From contig NZ_AYYY01000021.1 in the NCBI RefSeq assembly GCF_001436295.1, positions 1 through 64,000 on the forward strand: a stretch of DNA of 64,000 nt, in the 5' to 3' direction. Below the pieces are notes generated by a model. That model saw nothing but the letters and a program-made list of their open reading frames with translations. It was not told the DNA's origin and ran no database searches. Shown here piece after piece: positions 1-7,307 of this stretch; position 1 is the stretch's first letter; the number at the start of each line of letters is the position of its first letter. This DNA is from Paucilactobacillus vaccinostercus DSM 20634 (GTDB lineage: Bacteria > Bacillota > Bacilli > Lactobacillales > Lactobacillaceae). Position numbers and translations under genes: made by a program.

Positions 1-101
1 CCTAGGAAGGCAAGCTTTAATTATTTGCTTGTCTACCCAAGAAGGAGTATAGCCGTCCTTAATTGGATTGGGGCTTTTTTGTTTGCAATTAATATAAAAC
101 G

Positions 102-210
102 TTTACAACTACCGGTTAAAGTAGTAGTATTAAATCAAGCTTTTGGACAATTCTCTTTCTTTAGATATATTTCACATAGGTTAAGCTACCCATTTTGGGT
201 AGCTTTCTTA
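102..210 (+). ncRNA. Candidate short promoter-terminator transcript, unit 1
   Basis: A promoter-like pair (TTTACA at 102-107, TAGTAT at 125-130, 17-base spacer) is followed about 55 bases later by an intrinsic terminator: AGCTACCC at 184-191 pairs with GGGTAGCT at 197-204 and a T-rich tail follows. No convincing ORF lies between them. The first of several such units in the first kilobase. That it is a small RNA is inferred from spacing alone. Confidence 0.3.
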
Positions 211-211
211 T

Positions 212-304
212 TTGCAATAATAGTAAAGTAGGTTATAATATACCTAATCTGATAGTAATTCGTTGTTCAGTTTAGAGTTATCCACTTCTGGATAACTCTT
301 TTTT
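212..304 (+). ncRNA. Candidate short promoter-terminator transcript, unit 2
   Basis: TTGCAA (212-217) and TATAAT (234-239) are spaced by 16 bases, a near-consensus sigma-A promoter. A perfect 9-bp terminator hairpin (GAGTTATCC 275-283 with GGATAACTC 290-298) plus a T run ends the unit after about 60 nt. Promoter and early transcribed sequence resemble the unit at 968-1060 (shared TATTTGCAAT, TATAAT-N-TACCTA and a downstream TCGTT), so the two look paralogous. Function unknown. Confidence 0.4.
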
Positions 305-312
305 ACTCAAAA

Positions 313-432
313 ATGTATTTTGCGACAATGATCAATAACAGCTATATGGTCGTAGGTCAAGTAAGTGGTTTCAAAAATAGTTTTGATGAGCTTGAACGAG
401 CTTATATTAGCTTATCCCATAAGTTGATATAA
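313..432 (+). CDS. Possible 39-residue micro-protein
   Basis: ATG ORF of 39 codons directly after the unit 2 terminator. No clear ribosome-binding site is visible, which argues against it. Its C-terminal part (YMVVGQVSGFKNSFDELERAY) has the same layout as the 53-residue ORF at 657-818 (FCLVTMVNEAYGFDEFDKAH): a short beta-like stretch, then F-D-E-[LF]-[ED]-[RK]-A. That similarity is the main reason to list it. It may be a decayed paralogue. Function unknown. Confidence 0.25.
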   Translation: MYFATMINNSYMVVGQVSGFKNSFDELERAYISLSHKLI

Positions 433-437
433 AATGC

Positions 438-540
438 TATAATATGACTAATCGAGATTGTGAGACGGGAGCACCCGTCGTAACTGAATAGAGCACTATT
501 CAAATTAAGCCTCTACCTTTAATCGGGTAGGGGCTTTTTG
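438..540 (+). ncRNA. Candidate short transcript, unit 3, with terminator
   Basis: A consensus TATAAT at 438-443 (weak -35) precedes a region with no ORF, ending in an intrinsic terminator at 508-540 whose stem is built on CTACC/GGGTAG with loop TTTAATC and a T run. The stem-loop core CTACCTTTAATCGGGTAG is repeated exactly in the terminator at 4817-4850. The RNA call is inferential. Confidence 0.3.
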
Positions 541-656
541 TTAAAATTTTGTAATTATTGATAAAAAATAAATTGTAACATTATAGTAACAATACTGTTC
601 TCAATGCTATAATGATCTTATGGATGGATAATTTTGTATCGAAAGGACTGATATAA

Positions 657-818
657 TTGTATATTATTAAAGTTGGATGCAAATGGATTGGGAAACCCAA
701 TAAAAAAGGCAATTTTTGCTTAGTAACTATGGTCAATGAGGCGTATGGATTTGATGAATTTGATAAAGCACATAAATATGCAGAACTTATCAACGGTGTT
801 GTTGTTCCGGAAGTCTAA
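657..818 (+). CDS. Small hypothetical protein, 53 residues
   Basis: TTG-started ORF of 53 codons preceded by GAAAGGAC at about 640 and by a TATAAT box at 608-613. The product is YIIKVGCKWIGKPNKKG..., then FDEFDKAHKYAELINGV, and ends VVVPEV. It has no membrane segment and no recognised domain. The TTG start, ribosome site and promoter make it more credible than the surrounding short ORFs. A possible shorter relative is at 313-432. Function unknown. Confidence 0.4.
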   Translation: MYIIKVGCKWIGKPNKKGNFCLVTMVNEAYGFDEFDKAHKYAELINGVVVPEV

Positions 819-967
819 AAAATAAAATATTATTATTACTTTGCAAGCACGTTAAACGTACAATGCTCGTTTGAAACAAATGTTAAACAATTCGACAGCT
901 TAAGAACCATTAGGTCCCTACTCTAAAAAACTAGAAGTCTTCATCTTAATTGACGCAGGTTTTTTAT

Positions 968-1060
968 TTGCAATTAATTTTAGTTGTACTATAATGTACC
1001 TACATCCAATAATGACTCGTTAACCGTCATAGGAGCTCTCCAGAAATGGGGAGTTTTTTA
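968..1060 (+). ncRNA. Candidate short promoter-terminator transcript, unit 5
   Basis: TTGCAA (968-973) and TATAAT (990-995), 16-base spacer, followed after about 40 nt by a terminator hairpin (CTCTCC 1036-1041 with GGGGAG 1048-1053) and TTTTTT. Promoter and 5' region match unit 2 at 212-304. No ORF fits. Small RNA of unknown role, inferred. Confidence 0.35.
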
Positions 1061-1221
1061 TTGTTTTAAAAGGCTCTAAAAGGGACGTTAGTAATGGTGC
1101 GAAACCATTCTAAAACGGCGTTCCACCAGCACTTGATAGATAATGACGTTTACACTTTCCAATCAAAAGTGTACAAATTGTGTGAATGCTGGTATAAAGC
1201 CAATTTGATTTTCATAATAAA

Positions 1222-1372
1222 AAAGTCCCCAAATAGGGAACTTAGGAACTACATTAATTTCTCGATTTATCAAATTAAAGGAACTCTTCTTTTGTAAAAT
1301 ACCAATTATTCTACGAAGAGTAGAAGTCGAGACAAAAATTGTGTCAAAAAATCACCTCCTGTACCTTATGCA
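1222..1372 (-). other. Short minus-strand transcription unit, possibly a decayed type I toxin
   Basis: On the minus strand a strong AGGAGGTG ribosome-binding site (about 1350-1358) precedes a TTG-started ORF of only 13 codons (MTQFLSRLLLFVE). A terminator follows (stem at 1224-1242, T tail on the minus strand). Read through the stop, the frame gives LVFYKRRVP. A hydrophobic start followed by a basic tail vaguely recalls Fst/Ldr-type toxins, but the required length and pattern are absent. A strong ribosome site in front of so short a frame suggests decay. Confidence 0.2.
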
Positions 1373-1606
1373 TATACTAACACATATAAAATTGTACATT
1401 TAAAAATAAATTTAAAAGATTTTCAATTTTGGGTTCATTTTTTAAATCTCATTTATATATAGGCATGTGGATGAATCCAGTCAGCATGAACGTATATTCT
1501 TGATACAGTGTAGCTGATAACAATTTTTCTGACGTACACCACAGGTACACCGACAATAATTTGAAATTGATAGAAACCTTATGTATCAATGATGTGGAGA
1601 GGTTAC

Positions 1607-1631
1607 TTCGATTCCCGTCACTCGCTTACCA
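1607..1631 (+). other. tRNA-like 3' end fragment, possible attachment-site remnant
   Basis: TTCGATTCCC followed by GTCACTCGCTTACCA has the form of a tRNA T-arm 3' half plus acceptor 3' strand, resembling tRNA-Gly(UCC) with a GCGAGT acceptor. The 5' part of a tRNA is not present upstream, so this is not a gene. Such 3' fragments are typically left at the far end of elements that integrate into tRNA genes. No integrase is recognisable in the preceding 1.6 kb, so the assignment is inferential. Confidence 0.35.
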
Positions 1632-1652
1632 GTACCAGTAAGAATAGACAAT

Positions 1653-1703
1653 AAAAAATAGGAATCCCGTTAAATCAACGTTTAGCGAGGTTCCTATTTT
1701 TAT
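1653..1703. terminator. Bidirectional terminator after the tRNA-like fragment
   Basis: AAAAATAGGAA (1653-1663) pairs with TTCCTATTTTT (1691-1701), with an inner CGTT/AACG hairpin. A/T runs on both sides allow termination on either strand. From here to 1901 no further feature was seen. Confidence 0.7.
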
Positions 1704-1901
1704 TAAATGGGTCAAAAAGGGTTATAATTTCAGAACATTTTGCACATTTTTTGGACTGACCTTTGCCTATTTTATCAATTACTGTTTCAATCTAATTGTC
1801 ACCTAAAACTTTGTATTCACCAATCAAATATGAGTGTGTCTCGTTTCAAAATCGAAGCACCCTTTTAGAGATATTTTCACCCATATCATTGTGCTATTTT
1901 T

Positions 1902-3731
1902 TTATCGAAATGTTGCAATTTCAGCCAGTTTCTGACGACTGGTACGACTGCCATTTTTGGCGCGTAAGGCTAGTAAGATTGTAATTAAATCAACGACTTC
2001 CTGGAAGAGAGCACCTATTAAGGCAGGGATCACACCGGTTGCGGCGATTGCCATTAGGATGATCAAGATCACAATTCCAGTGATCACGTCGATTTTGGTG
2101 ATCCGCATGGTATCTTGACCAATAGCGACTGCGGCGGCTACTTTACTAAGATCGTCCTTTAAAATGACGACATCTGCTGATTGACTGGCCGCAGTGGCCC
2201 CATGTTCACCCATCGCAATACCAACGTCAGCAGCTGTCAGACTTGGCGCATCGTTTACACCATCCCCAACCATGATAATCGGATTGTAGTCTGTTTTCAC
2301 CGATCGTAAAATTTGGATCTTATCAGCGGGTAATAGGTTGCCATGAATTTCATCGAGTGGCAATGTATTACCGATCTCGTGTGCAATCTGGCTTTGATCT
2401 CCTGTCAGCATTACTAATCGCTGCAATCCTAACTGCTTGAGCTCAGTCAGGGTGGCGGGTGTTTCCGGTCTTAGTTGATCCAAAAATGTAATCCAGCCGG
2501 CAAACTGATCATTAATACTCACATAGACGGCGGTCCGACTAAGCGACTTGATTGGCTGATCTGTGACATATTTGAGCTTGCCGACACGAATCATTTTGCC
2601 TACCACTTGACCTTCGACTCCCTGAGCTGTGACTTCCTTGAGGTTGGTAACGGGCTGTAAGACATCGGGACCAAGGTAACTCACCAGTGATCGGGCTAAA
2701 ATATGTCCGGAGTGTTGTTCCGCACTCGCTGCCAGTAGGAGTAGTTGTTCCTGGTTCCAAGGGGTCTCTGCGTGAATTGTGTCAACTTCTAGTCGGCCAC
2801 GAGTTAATGTTCCAGTTTTATCAAATGCAGCAGATTGAGCTTGTGCCAGTTTTTCGATCGTTGTGCCAGTTTTGACGATGATCCCATTTTTACTGGTGCG
2901 ACTCATCCCCGCAACCAGTGCAATTGGGGCCGCGAGAATCAACGGACATGGCGAGGCAACCACCAATACCTCGGCAATTCGTACTGGGTCACCGGAGATG
3001 AGCCATGCTCCGATTGCAATGATGATCGCAATTGCAGTGAACGGTACGGCATAACGATCAGCCATACGGACGAAGTGTGCCGGTTGCGTTTCCGATGATT
3101 TAACCAATTCAATGATTGCCTGATACTCACTGTCGGCGGCCTTTTTTTCTGCGATGATCGTGACTGTTGCATCACCATTCACCGACCCTGACATAACCGG
3201 GGCGCCCACGTTCTTTGATATGGGGTGTGATTCTCCGGTGAGGGAAGATTCGTCAAATGTGGATTGACCGGCAATTAGTTTACCATCCACTGGTACAAGT
3301 TCACCAGGTTTGATGATCAGATGATCGTTCACTGCAACATCATCTACATGAATGTCCACCAGTTGATCACCGCTAATCCGGTGCGCAAACTGAGGCGAGT
3401 TGTCGAGGAGAGATTTTAGTTCTTGTCCGGCTTTCTTAGTGGCGTAGTCTTCCAGCGAGTCACCACCTGTGAGCATGATCAAAACGACCAGACTAGCCCA
3501 GTATTCACCGACAAGCAGGGTGGCACCGATCGCGAGGATTGCCAATAGATCGATGCCGTATTTTCCTGATTTGAGTGTTTTGATCATGTCGACAAACATC
3601 GACAGTGCCACCAACGAACTGGCAATCGTTACGAGCCACCGGCCGTAGGTTTCCAAGTGAAAGGCGAATGTTAACAGTAATGCGATCACTGCAATGAGTA
3701 AGGTTAACAGTAGTTTTATTCTGTTTTTCAT
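1902..3731 (-). CDS. Heavy-metal-translocating P-type ATPase (P1B)
   Basis: A 609-residue integral membrane ATPase that exports a transition-metal ion through an aspartyl-phosphate intermediate. Visible motifs are the actuator TGES (about 165-168), the membrane SPC motif within ASPCPLILAAP (about 259-269), DKTGTLT with the phosphorylated Asp (about 304-310) and GDGVNDAP near the C-terminus. There is no N-terminal HMA or Cys-rich metal-binding domain. SPC rather than CPC points towards the P1B-4-like branch. The usual HP motif reads SGHILA and the last helix reads QEVVD instead of HEGGT-like, so metal choice is uncertain (Cd, Zn, Co or Fe). The start is taken at the ATG 6 bases after AGGAGGTG rather than an upstream in-frame codon; a TATAAT box lies just upstream. 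No metal regulator is adjacent. Confidence 0.9.
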   Translation of the reverse strand: MKNRIKLLLTLLIAVIALLLTFAFHLETYGRWLVTIASSLVALSMFVDMIKTLKSGKYGIDLLAILAIGATLLVGEYWASLVVLIMLTGGDSLEDYATKKAGQELKSLLDNSPQFAHRISGDQLVDIHVDDVAVNDHLIIKPGELVPVDGKLIAGQSTFDESSLTGESHPISKNVGAPVMSGSVNGDATVTIIAEKKAADSEYQAIIELVKSSETQPAHFVRMADRYAVPFTAIAIIIAIGAWLISGDPVRIAEVLVVASPCPLILAAPIALVAGMSRTSKNGIIVKTGTTIEKLAQAQSAAFDKTGTLTRGRLEVDTIHAETPWNQEQLLLLAASAEQHSGHILARSLVSYLGPDVLQPVTNLKEVTAQGVEGQVVGKMIRVGKLKYVTDQPIKSLSRTAVYVSINDQFAGWITFLDQLRPETPATLTELKQLGLQRLVMLTGDQSQIAHEIGNTLPLDEIHGNLLPADKIQILRSVKTDYNPIIMVGDGVNDAPSLTAADVGIAMGEHGATAASQSADVVILKDDLSKVAAAVAIGQDTMRITKIDVITGIVILIILMAIAATGVIPALIGALFQEVVDLITILLALRAKNGSRTSRQKLAEIATFR

Positions 3732-3851
3732 GGTAGCACCTCCTGTGTCTTCTTTATAATCATTATAACATAGCAAGTAAGACGCACCTATTGATACAGG
3801 GATAACAATGCGACGATTCTCATTAGTCTGTTCCGGTGATAACGGCGTCTG

Positions 3852-3880
3852 TTGTCAATTAAATCATTATTTGATATACT
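3852..3880 (+). promoter_or_regulatory. Promoter of the FusB-type gene and its leader
   Basis: TTGTCA (3852-3857) and TATACT (3875-3880) with an ideal 17-base spacer. Transcription would begin near 3887, just before the leader-peptide ribosome-binding site. Confidence 0.7.
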
Positions 3881-3907
3881 ATTGCCACTTCACAGGGGGG
3901 TGATCAA

Positions 3908-3952
3908 ATGATACGTAATGTATCTTCCAATGATTCGGGTAATGTCTGTTAG
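3908..3952 (+). CDS. 14-residue leader peptide of the fusB-type attenuator
   Basis: ATG ORF encoding MIRNVSSNDSGNVC, preceded by a very strong GGGGGGTG ribosome-binding site at 3895-3902. Its last codons (from 3929) form the 5' arm of the first of three mutually exclusive hairpins in front of the downstream gene. This is the layout of an antibiotic-sensing leader, where a stalled ribosome changes RNA folding. The peptide itself probably has no other role. Confidence 0.7.
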   Translation: MIRNVSSNDSGNVC

Positions 3953-4012
3953 CCGAATCATTAGTCAGGCATTTCCTTTCTAATGATTCACGTTTGAAAG
4001 TGAAAGGAATGC
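3929..4012 (+). promoter_or_regulatory. Translational attenuator: three alternative hairpins
   Basis: Hairpin 1: AATGATTCGG (3929-3938) with CCGAATCATT (3953-3962), a perfect 10 bp. Hairpin 2: GAATCATTAG (3955-3964) with CTAATGATTC (3980-3989), a perfect 10 bp that excludes hairpin 1. Hairpin 3: GCATTTCCTTTC (3969-3980) with GAAAGGAATGC (4002-4012), 11 bp with one bulge, covering the AAAGGAA ribosome site of the gene at 4016 and competing with hairpin 2 at base 3980. Inferred logic: 1 plus 3 is the OFF state. A ribosome stalled in the leader masks the 5' arm of hairpin 1, hairpin 2 forms, hairpin 3 weakens and the start is exposed. Confidence 0.75.
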
Positions 4013-4015
4013 TTT

Positions 4016-4654
4016 ATGAAATTAGAACTACAACCTTACCAATACATGCAAATTCGTGAAATTATCGCCGACTTGATCCATAGTTATCAGTCAGTGAGCG
4101 ATGTTCGGACAATTCAGACCATCCGCGCGATTGCGGTCGAGAAAATCAAGCAGACCATTACCGGCGATTACCCGGAGATTGATGTGCTGATTGAGTATGC
4201 CTTGAATGATCACTTACGGCACGGGACAGCTGATAAGTTGTTTGCAAATCTCAAGTCCGATGTGATCCCGTTTGCTCAACCATCCAAAAAGCAGGTTGGA
4301 AAGGTTTTTCATAAAATAAAAAAATTAAAAGTTCCTGATTTTGAGACCATCGATCTACGTGAGTGTACGTTTGTCGGGTGGAACGACCTCGGTACCCGTC
4401 GTAAGTTCATGCTGTACTACGAGGATGATCAGCTACGTGGGATATCGGGTGATATTTCTAGCACCGTTGTCAAAGGGTTTTGTGCAATTTGCCACCATGA
4501 ATCCAACGTGGCCCTGTTTACCGCAATCACGAAACGGGGCAGTGAGGGTCAGTACACTAAGAAGGGAAACTATATCTGTACTGATAGCATGCGCTGTAAT
4601 CAGCAGTTATGTTCGCGGACAGAATTAGATGACTTTTTGGACACTATAAATTAG
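4016..4654 (+). CDS. FusB/FusC-type elongation factor G-binding protein
   Basis: A 212-residue protein, matching the length of the FusB/FusC family, which binds EF-G and releases it from ribosomes stalled by fusidic acid. The N-terminal half is helical. The C-terminal half fits the treble-clef zinc-binding domain: KGFCAICHHESNVALF (Cys156, Cys159, His160), then GNYICTD (Cys188), Cys194 and Cys199. The AAAGGAA ribosome site (4003-4009) lies 6 bases before the ATG inside an attenuator hairpin, so expression is probably inducible. Family membership is strong; actual fusidic-acid resistance is not shown by sequence, as many chromosomal homologues are housekeeping ribosome-clearance factors. Confidence 0.9.
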   Translation: MKLELQPYQYMQIREIIADLIHSYQSVSDVRTIQTIRAIAVEKIKQTITGDYPEIDVLIEYALNDHLRHGTADKLFANLKSDVIPFAQPSKKQVGKVFHKIKKLKVPDFETIDLRECTFVGWNDLGTRRKFMLYYEDDQLRGISGDISSTVVKGFCAICHHESNVALFTAITKRGSEGQYTKKGNYICTDSMRCNQQLCSRTELDDFLDTIN

Positions 4655-4816
4655 GCAAGAAAACATCCTTCCTGGGTACGATGAAGTAACCTTTAATGCA
4701 GTTCAGTATTAGTATTAGAAGTAGGCATCGTAACCAATTTATATAAAAATTAACAGATGATAATGAAAGTCATGAATCTGAGTGAATGATAATTTAATTA
4801 TCAAGAAGAATAAACT

Positions 4817-4850
4817 GAGCATCTACCTTTAATCGGGTAGATGCTCTTTT
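4817..4850 (+). terminator. Intrinsic terminator
   Basis: GAGCATCTACC pairs with GGGTAGATGCTC around the loop TTTAAT, followed by TTTT. The core is identical to the terminator at 508-540. It ends the transcript from the EF-G-binding-protein gene or a short local unit. Confidence 0.8.
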
Positions 4851-5229
4851 ATTTGCTATTAGTTTGGCTGCATAGAAAATGTGTACTGGTTTCCGTCTTC
4901 ATCAGATCTTCTTTTTCTATTATATATAAGCATATGGGTCCCAAGCTAGACGTTGGTCATAATTACTGGTGTAATTTGATTAGGTCAGGTTAATCATGGT
5001 TCGCTAACAATTATGTCATCGGTTTTGGCTAACTTTTAATAGGCCGATTTTTTGAATGTACTCGGTATGGCACTTTTTTTAGAAGTAAATATCTAAAGCG
5101 TAATATTGACTTAATCCACTTTAACGTATTTGGTACACTCCAAGTACATCATTCTGCTAGCCAAATTCACGAACCCATTGACTCCCAATTCAACCTCCTG
5201 AATAATCAAAAGCATGGGAGGGCACGATT
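4851..5229. other. Intergenic region without a recognised feature
   Basis: About 380 AT-rich bases. TATTTGCTATTAG follows the terminator as it does in the first-kilobase units, but no consensus promoter is paired with it. A GGGAGGG ribosome site at 5215-5221 belongs to the next gene. Nothing else supportable was seen. Confidence 0.5.
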
Positions 5230-6429
5230 ATGAAGAGGGTAACTCGTTTTATGAAGCGTCACTGGGGATGGTTGATTCTTGGAAGTATCGGAATTATGGT
5301 GATAATTGGGACAACGTTTTTCATTACGACGCGAGGCCCACTAGAGCACGTCCACTTGAAATACAGTGGTTATAGCGGTGTTGGTAAGGTAACCGTCAGT
5401 GATCGATCGGTGAGTGCAGTTCGAAAACAGCTTGTCAAAAAAGTTGCCACACAGCGACATGAACAGACAAAGGTCAGGCAGACTGTGGGTCTGTCCGCCA
5501 GCTGGCAGGAAATATATTTGTACAGCCGTCTTTCCAGCACTTTCGATCAAGAAGAGCTCAACGCAAAGAACATTTTAATGAAATATCCTATTGAAATTCG
5601 ACCGGCCACCGGTTTAAAGAATGGCGATAAGATAAAATTACGGCTGGCACTCACAGCTGCCGATGCCCGGAAATATCATCTCAGTAACCCGACCATCACG
5701 CGGACTGTCCATGGCTTGAAAAAACCGAAACAGACAGTGACAGCTGCCAATCTAAAACAGCAGTTGAAAGTGAGCTTCACTGGGTTTGAAGGGCATGGAG
5801 TAGTCATGGTCAGCTCCAAAAGATACGGTAATAAAATGCGGTTCACACTACCGCAAAATGGACATTTAAAGAATGGGCAAACAATTAAGCTAAGATTAGA
5901 AGATGACTATCGCTTAAATCAAATGACCCATGGTATAGCTTTCAAAGGAACTAACACCTACCGGGTCCATGGACTCCAGGCGCAAGGTACGATTGCCAAT
6001 CTGAAAGGCGTTCAATCCTTTTGCGATAGCTATGCCGAGTATGATCGTCAGTTTAATGAAGCCACATGGGTCAAGAAACAACGTTTAGCAATTTATCTCA
6101 TGCCATTCACGTTAGATCAGGAAGATGATTTATTTATTGATGGCGGTACAAATGAGCGTGCGGAAACGATTTACGTGACTCAACCTAAAAAAGCCCTTTT
6201 GGCATCGTCGAGCGCTTTAACAGTTCTCGGTTTATACCGCGTTACGGAACCAAACGGTAAAACTAGTTTAAGAGCATTTGCTCGCAAGGAAATGGTACTG
6301 GAAAAGGGCGGCGTCATCCAAATGCGTTTGAGTAAGGGAAAATTTAGCGAAGAAGTCTATGATTTTTCGGATTATTCGCAGGATCAAGTTCAGAACGCCT
6401 TAGCTAAATATGGTCAGCAAATCAACTAA
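5230..6429 (+). CDS. Membrane-anchored extracytoplasmic protein with duplicated beta domain
   Basis: A 399-residue protein with a basic N-terminus and one transmembrane helix (about residues 14-33: WLILGSIGIMVIIGTTFFI), leaving the rest outside the cell. Two related modules are visible: VHLKYSGYSGVGKVTV (from about 39) and LKVSFTGFEGHGVVMV (from about 180). Each is followed by LKNG[DQ][KT]IKL and a VHGL motif. The third part (about 260-399) is unrelated to these. Paired modules of this kind occur in Firmicutes cell-envelope proteins of the zinc-ribbon/TcaA-like type, but no zinc ribbon is present here. Function unknown; an envelope sensor or structural role is only a guess. The next small gene follows at 24 bases. 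Confidence 0.7.
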   Translation: MKRVTRFMKRHWGWLILGSIGIMVIIGTTFFITTRGPLEHVHLKYSGYSGVGKVTVSDRSVSAVRKQLVKKVATQRHEQTKVRQTVGLSASWQEIYLYSRLSSTFDQEELNAKNILMKYPIEIRPATGLKNGDKIKLRLALTAADARKYHLSNPTITRTVHGLKKPKQTVTAANLKQQLKVSFTGFEGHGVVMVSSKRYGNKMRFTLPQNGHLKNGQTIKLRLEDDYRLNQMTHGIAFKGTNTYRVHGLQAQGTIANLKGVQSFCDSYAEYDRQFNEATWVKKQRLAIYLMPFTLDQEDDLFIDGGTNERAETIYVTQPKKALLASSSALTVLGLYRVTEPNGKTSLRAFARKEMVLEKGGVIQMRLSKGKFSEEVYDFSDYSQDQVQNALAKYGQQIN

Positions 6430-6453
6430 GCCACTTATTAAAAGGACACCGAC

Positions 6454-6675
6454 ATGGATAGAATTAAATTCGAAATTATCAGAACAGTAGAAAAATTATC
6501 GATTAATTTAAATCATCAGCACGATTATCGGGAGTACGAGGTGGTCATTCAAATCAACGAAGATAATGCATATGAAGTCTTTGCGACTGATGAGCGAGTG
6601 TTTACGGTACTACAGATGTTTTTGAATCAAAAGCGGCTGCTTTCGAGAATGCAATTGATCGGGCACGGTCAATGA
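6454..6675 (+). CDS. Hypothetical protein, 73 residues
   Basis: A small soluble protein with alternating beta-like and helical stretches (EYEVVIQINEDNAYEVFATD, then FTVLQMFLNQKRL). An AAAGGAC ribosome site lies before the ATG. It is probably cotranscribed with the membrane-anchored protein upstream. No family recognised. Confidence 0.55.
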   Translation: MDRIKFEIIRTVEKLSINLNHQHDYREYEVVIQINEDNAYEVFATDERVFTVLQMFLNQKRLLSRMQLIGHGQ

Positions 6676-6772
6676 AGAAACTTCACCAATAAGGACGTGC
6701 TGCTTTGGATGATATTTAGATCAATATGATATGGCTGATAAGCAACATGAGCAATTATCGATTAGCATTAAA

Positions 6773-6800
6773 AAGCGGAGTACCCATATGGTCTCCGCTT
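6773..6800 (-). terminator. Terminator of the csbD-like gene
   Basis: AGCGGAG (6773-6779) pairs with CTCCGCT (6793-6799). On the minus strand the stem is followed by a T run, so it serves the gene at 6808. Confidence 0.7.
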
Positions 6801-6807
6801 AAAGTTA

Positions 6808-7023
6808 CTATTTATCTTTGTTGTTGAGTTTGTCTTTCAGACCGTCAGAAGCACCTTTTAAAGTGTCTTTTGCATCGCTTAGTTTTTCTTTGGCCTTACC
6901 CAGCGTACTTTGAGATTTACCTTCGGCTTCGAGTTCTTTGTCTCCGGTAACTTTTCCACCTGCTTCTTTAGCTTTACCCGCAAGTTGTTCTTTTTTACTT
7001 TCGAATTTTTCGTCTTGAGTCAT
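6808..7023 (-). CDS. CsbD-family stress protein
   Basis: A 71-residue, highly charged, Lys/Glu/Ala/Gly-rich protein with the CsbD pattern: KFESKKEQLAGKAKEAGGKVTGD, then repeated KLSDAKDTLKG-like segments. CsbD proteins are abundant general-stress proteins of unknown biochemistry. AAAGGAG precedes the ATG and a dedicated terminator follows, so it is monocistronic. No sigma-B-type promoter could be defined upstream. Confidence 0.85.
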   Translation of the reverse strand: MTQDEKFESKKEQLAGKAKEAGGKVTGDKELEAEGKSQSTLGKAKEKLSDAKDTLKGASDGLKDKLNNKDK

Positions 7024-7307
7024 AGTTAAATCTCCTTTCTTATCTATGAAATAATCTTAACAAATAAGACTCAGATTAATCAAATAATAAGAGTAGATAA
7101 AGGACAAAGGCGTGATGGTGTGCAATAGTAAACGAAAAATTCCTGGTGACTAAAAAGTAACTGACAACTTCTAACTATGATGGCAGAATGATGTTCGCCT
7201 TACAACAAGACACAAACTAGAGTTGTTGAAAATTGGGAGACTGCTGGGTAGCTTCAACTATTGATCCAGTCTGCCAATTTAAACTTGATGGGTGTTTTTA
7301 ATTAGTT

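Noticed and set aside
212-432. Fst/Ldr-type toxin-antitoxin with unit 2 as the antisense RNA
   Set aside because: No toxin-like frame exists on the minus strand converging on the terminator; all three frames stop early.
1094-1297. 67-codon ORF
   Set aside because: No ribosome site, poor composition, and it crosses the opposite-strand terminator region.
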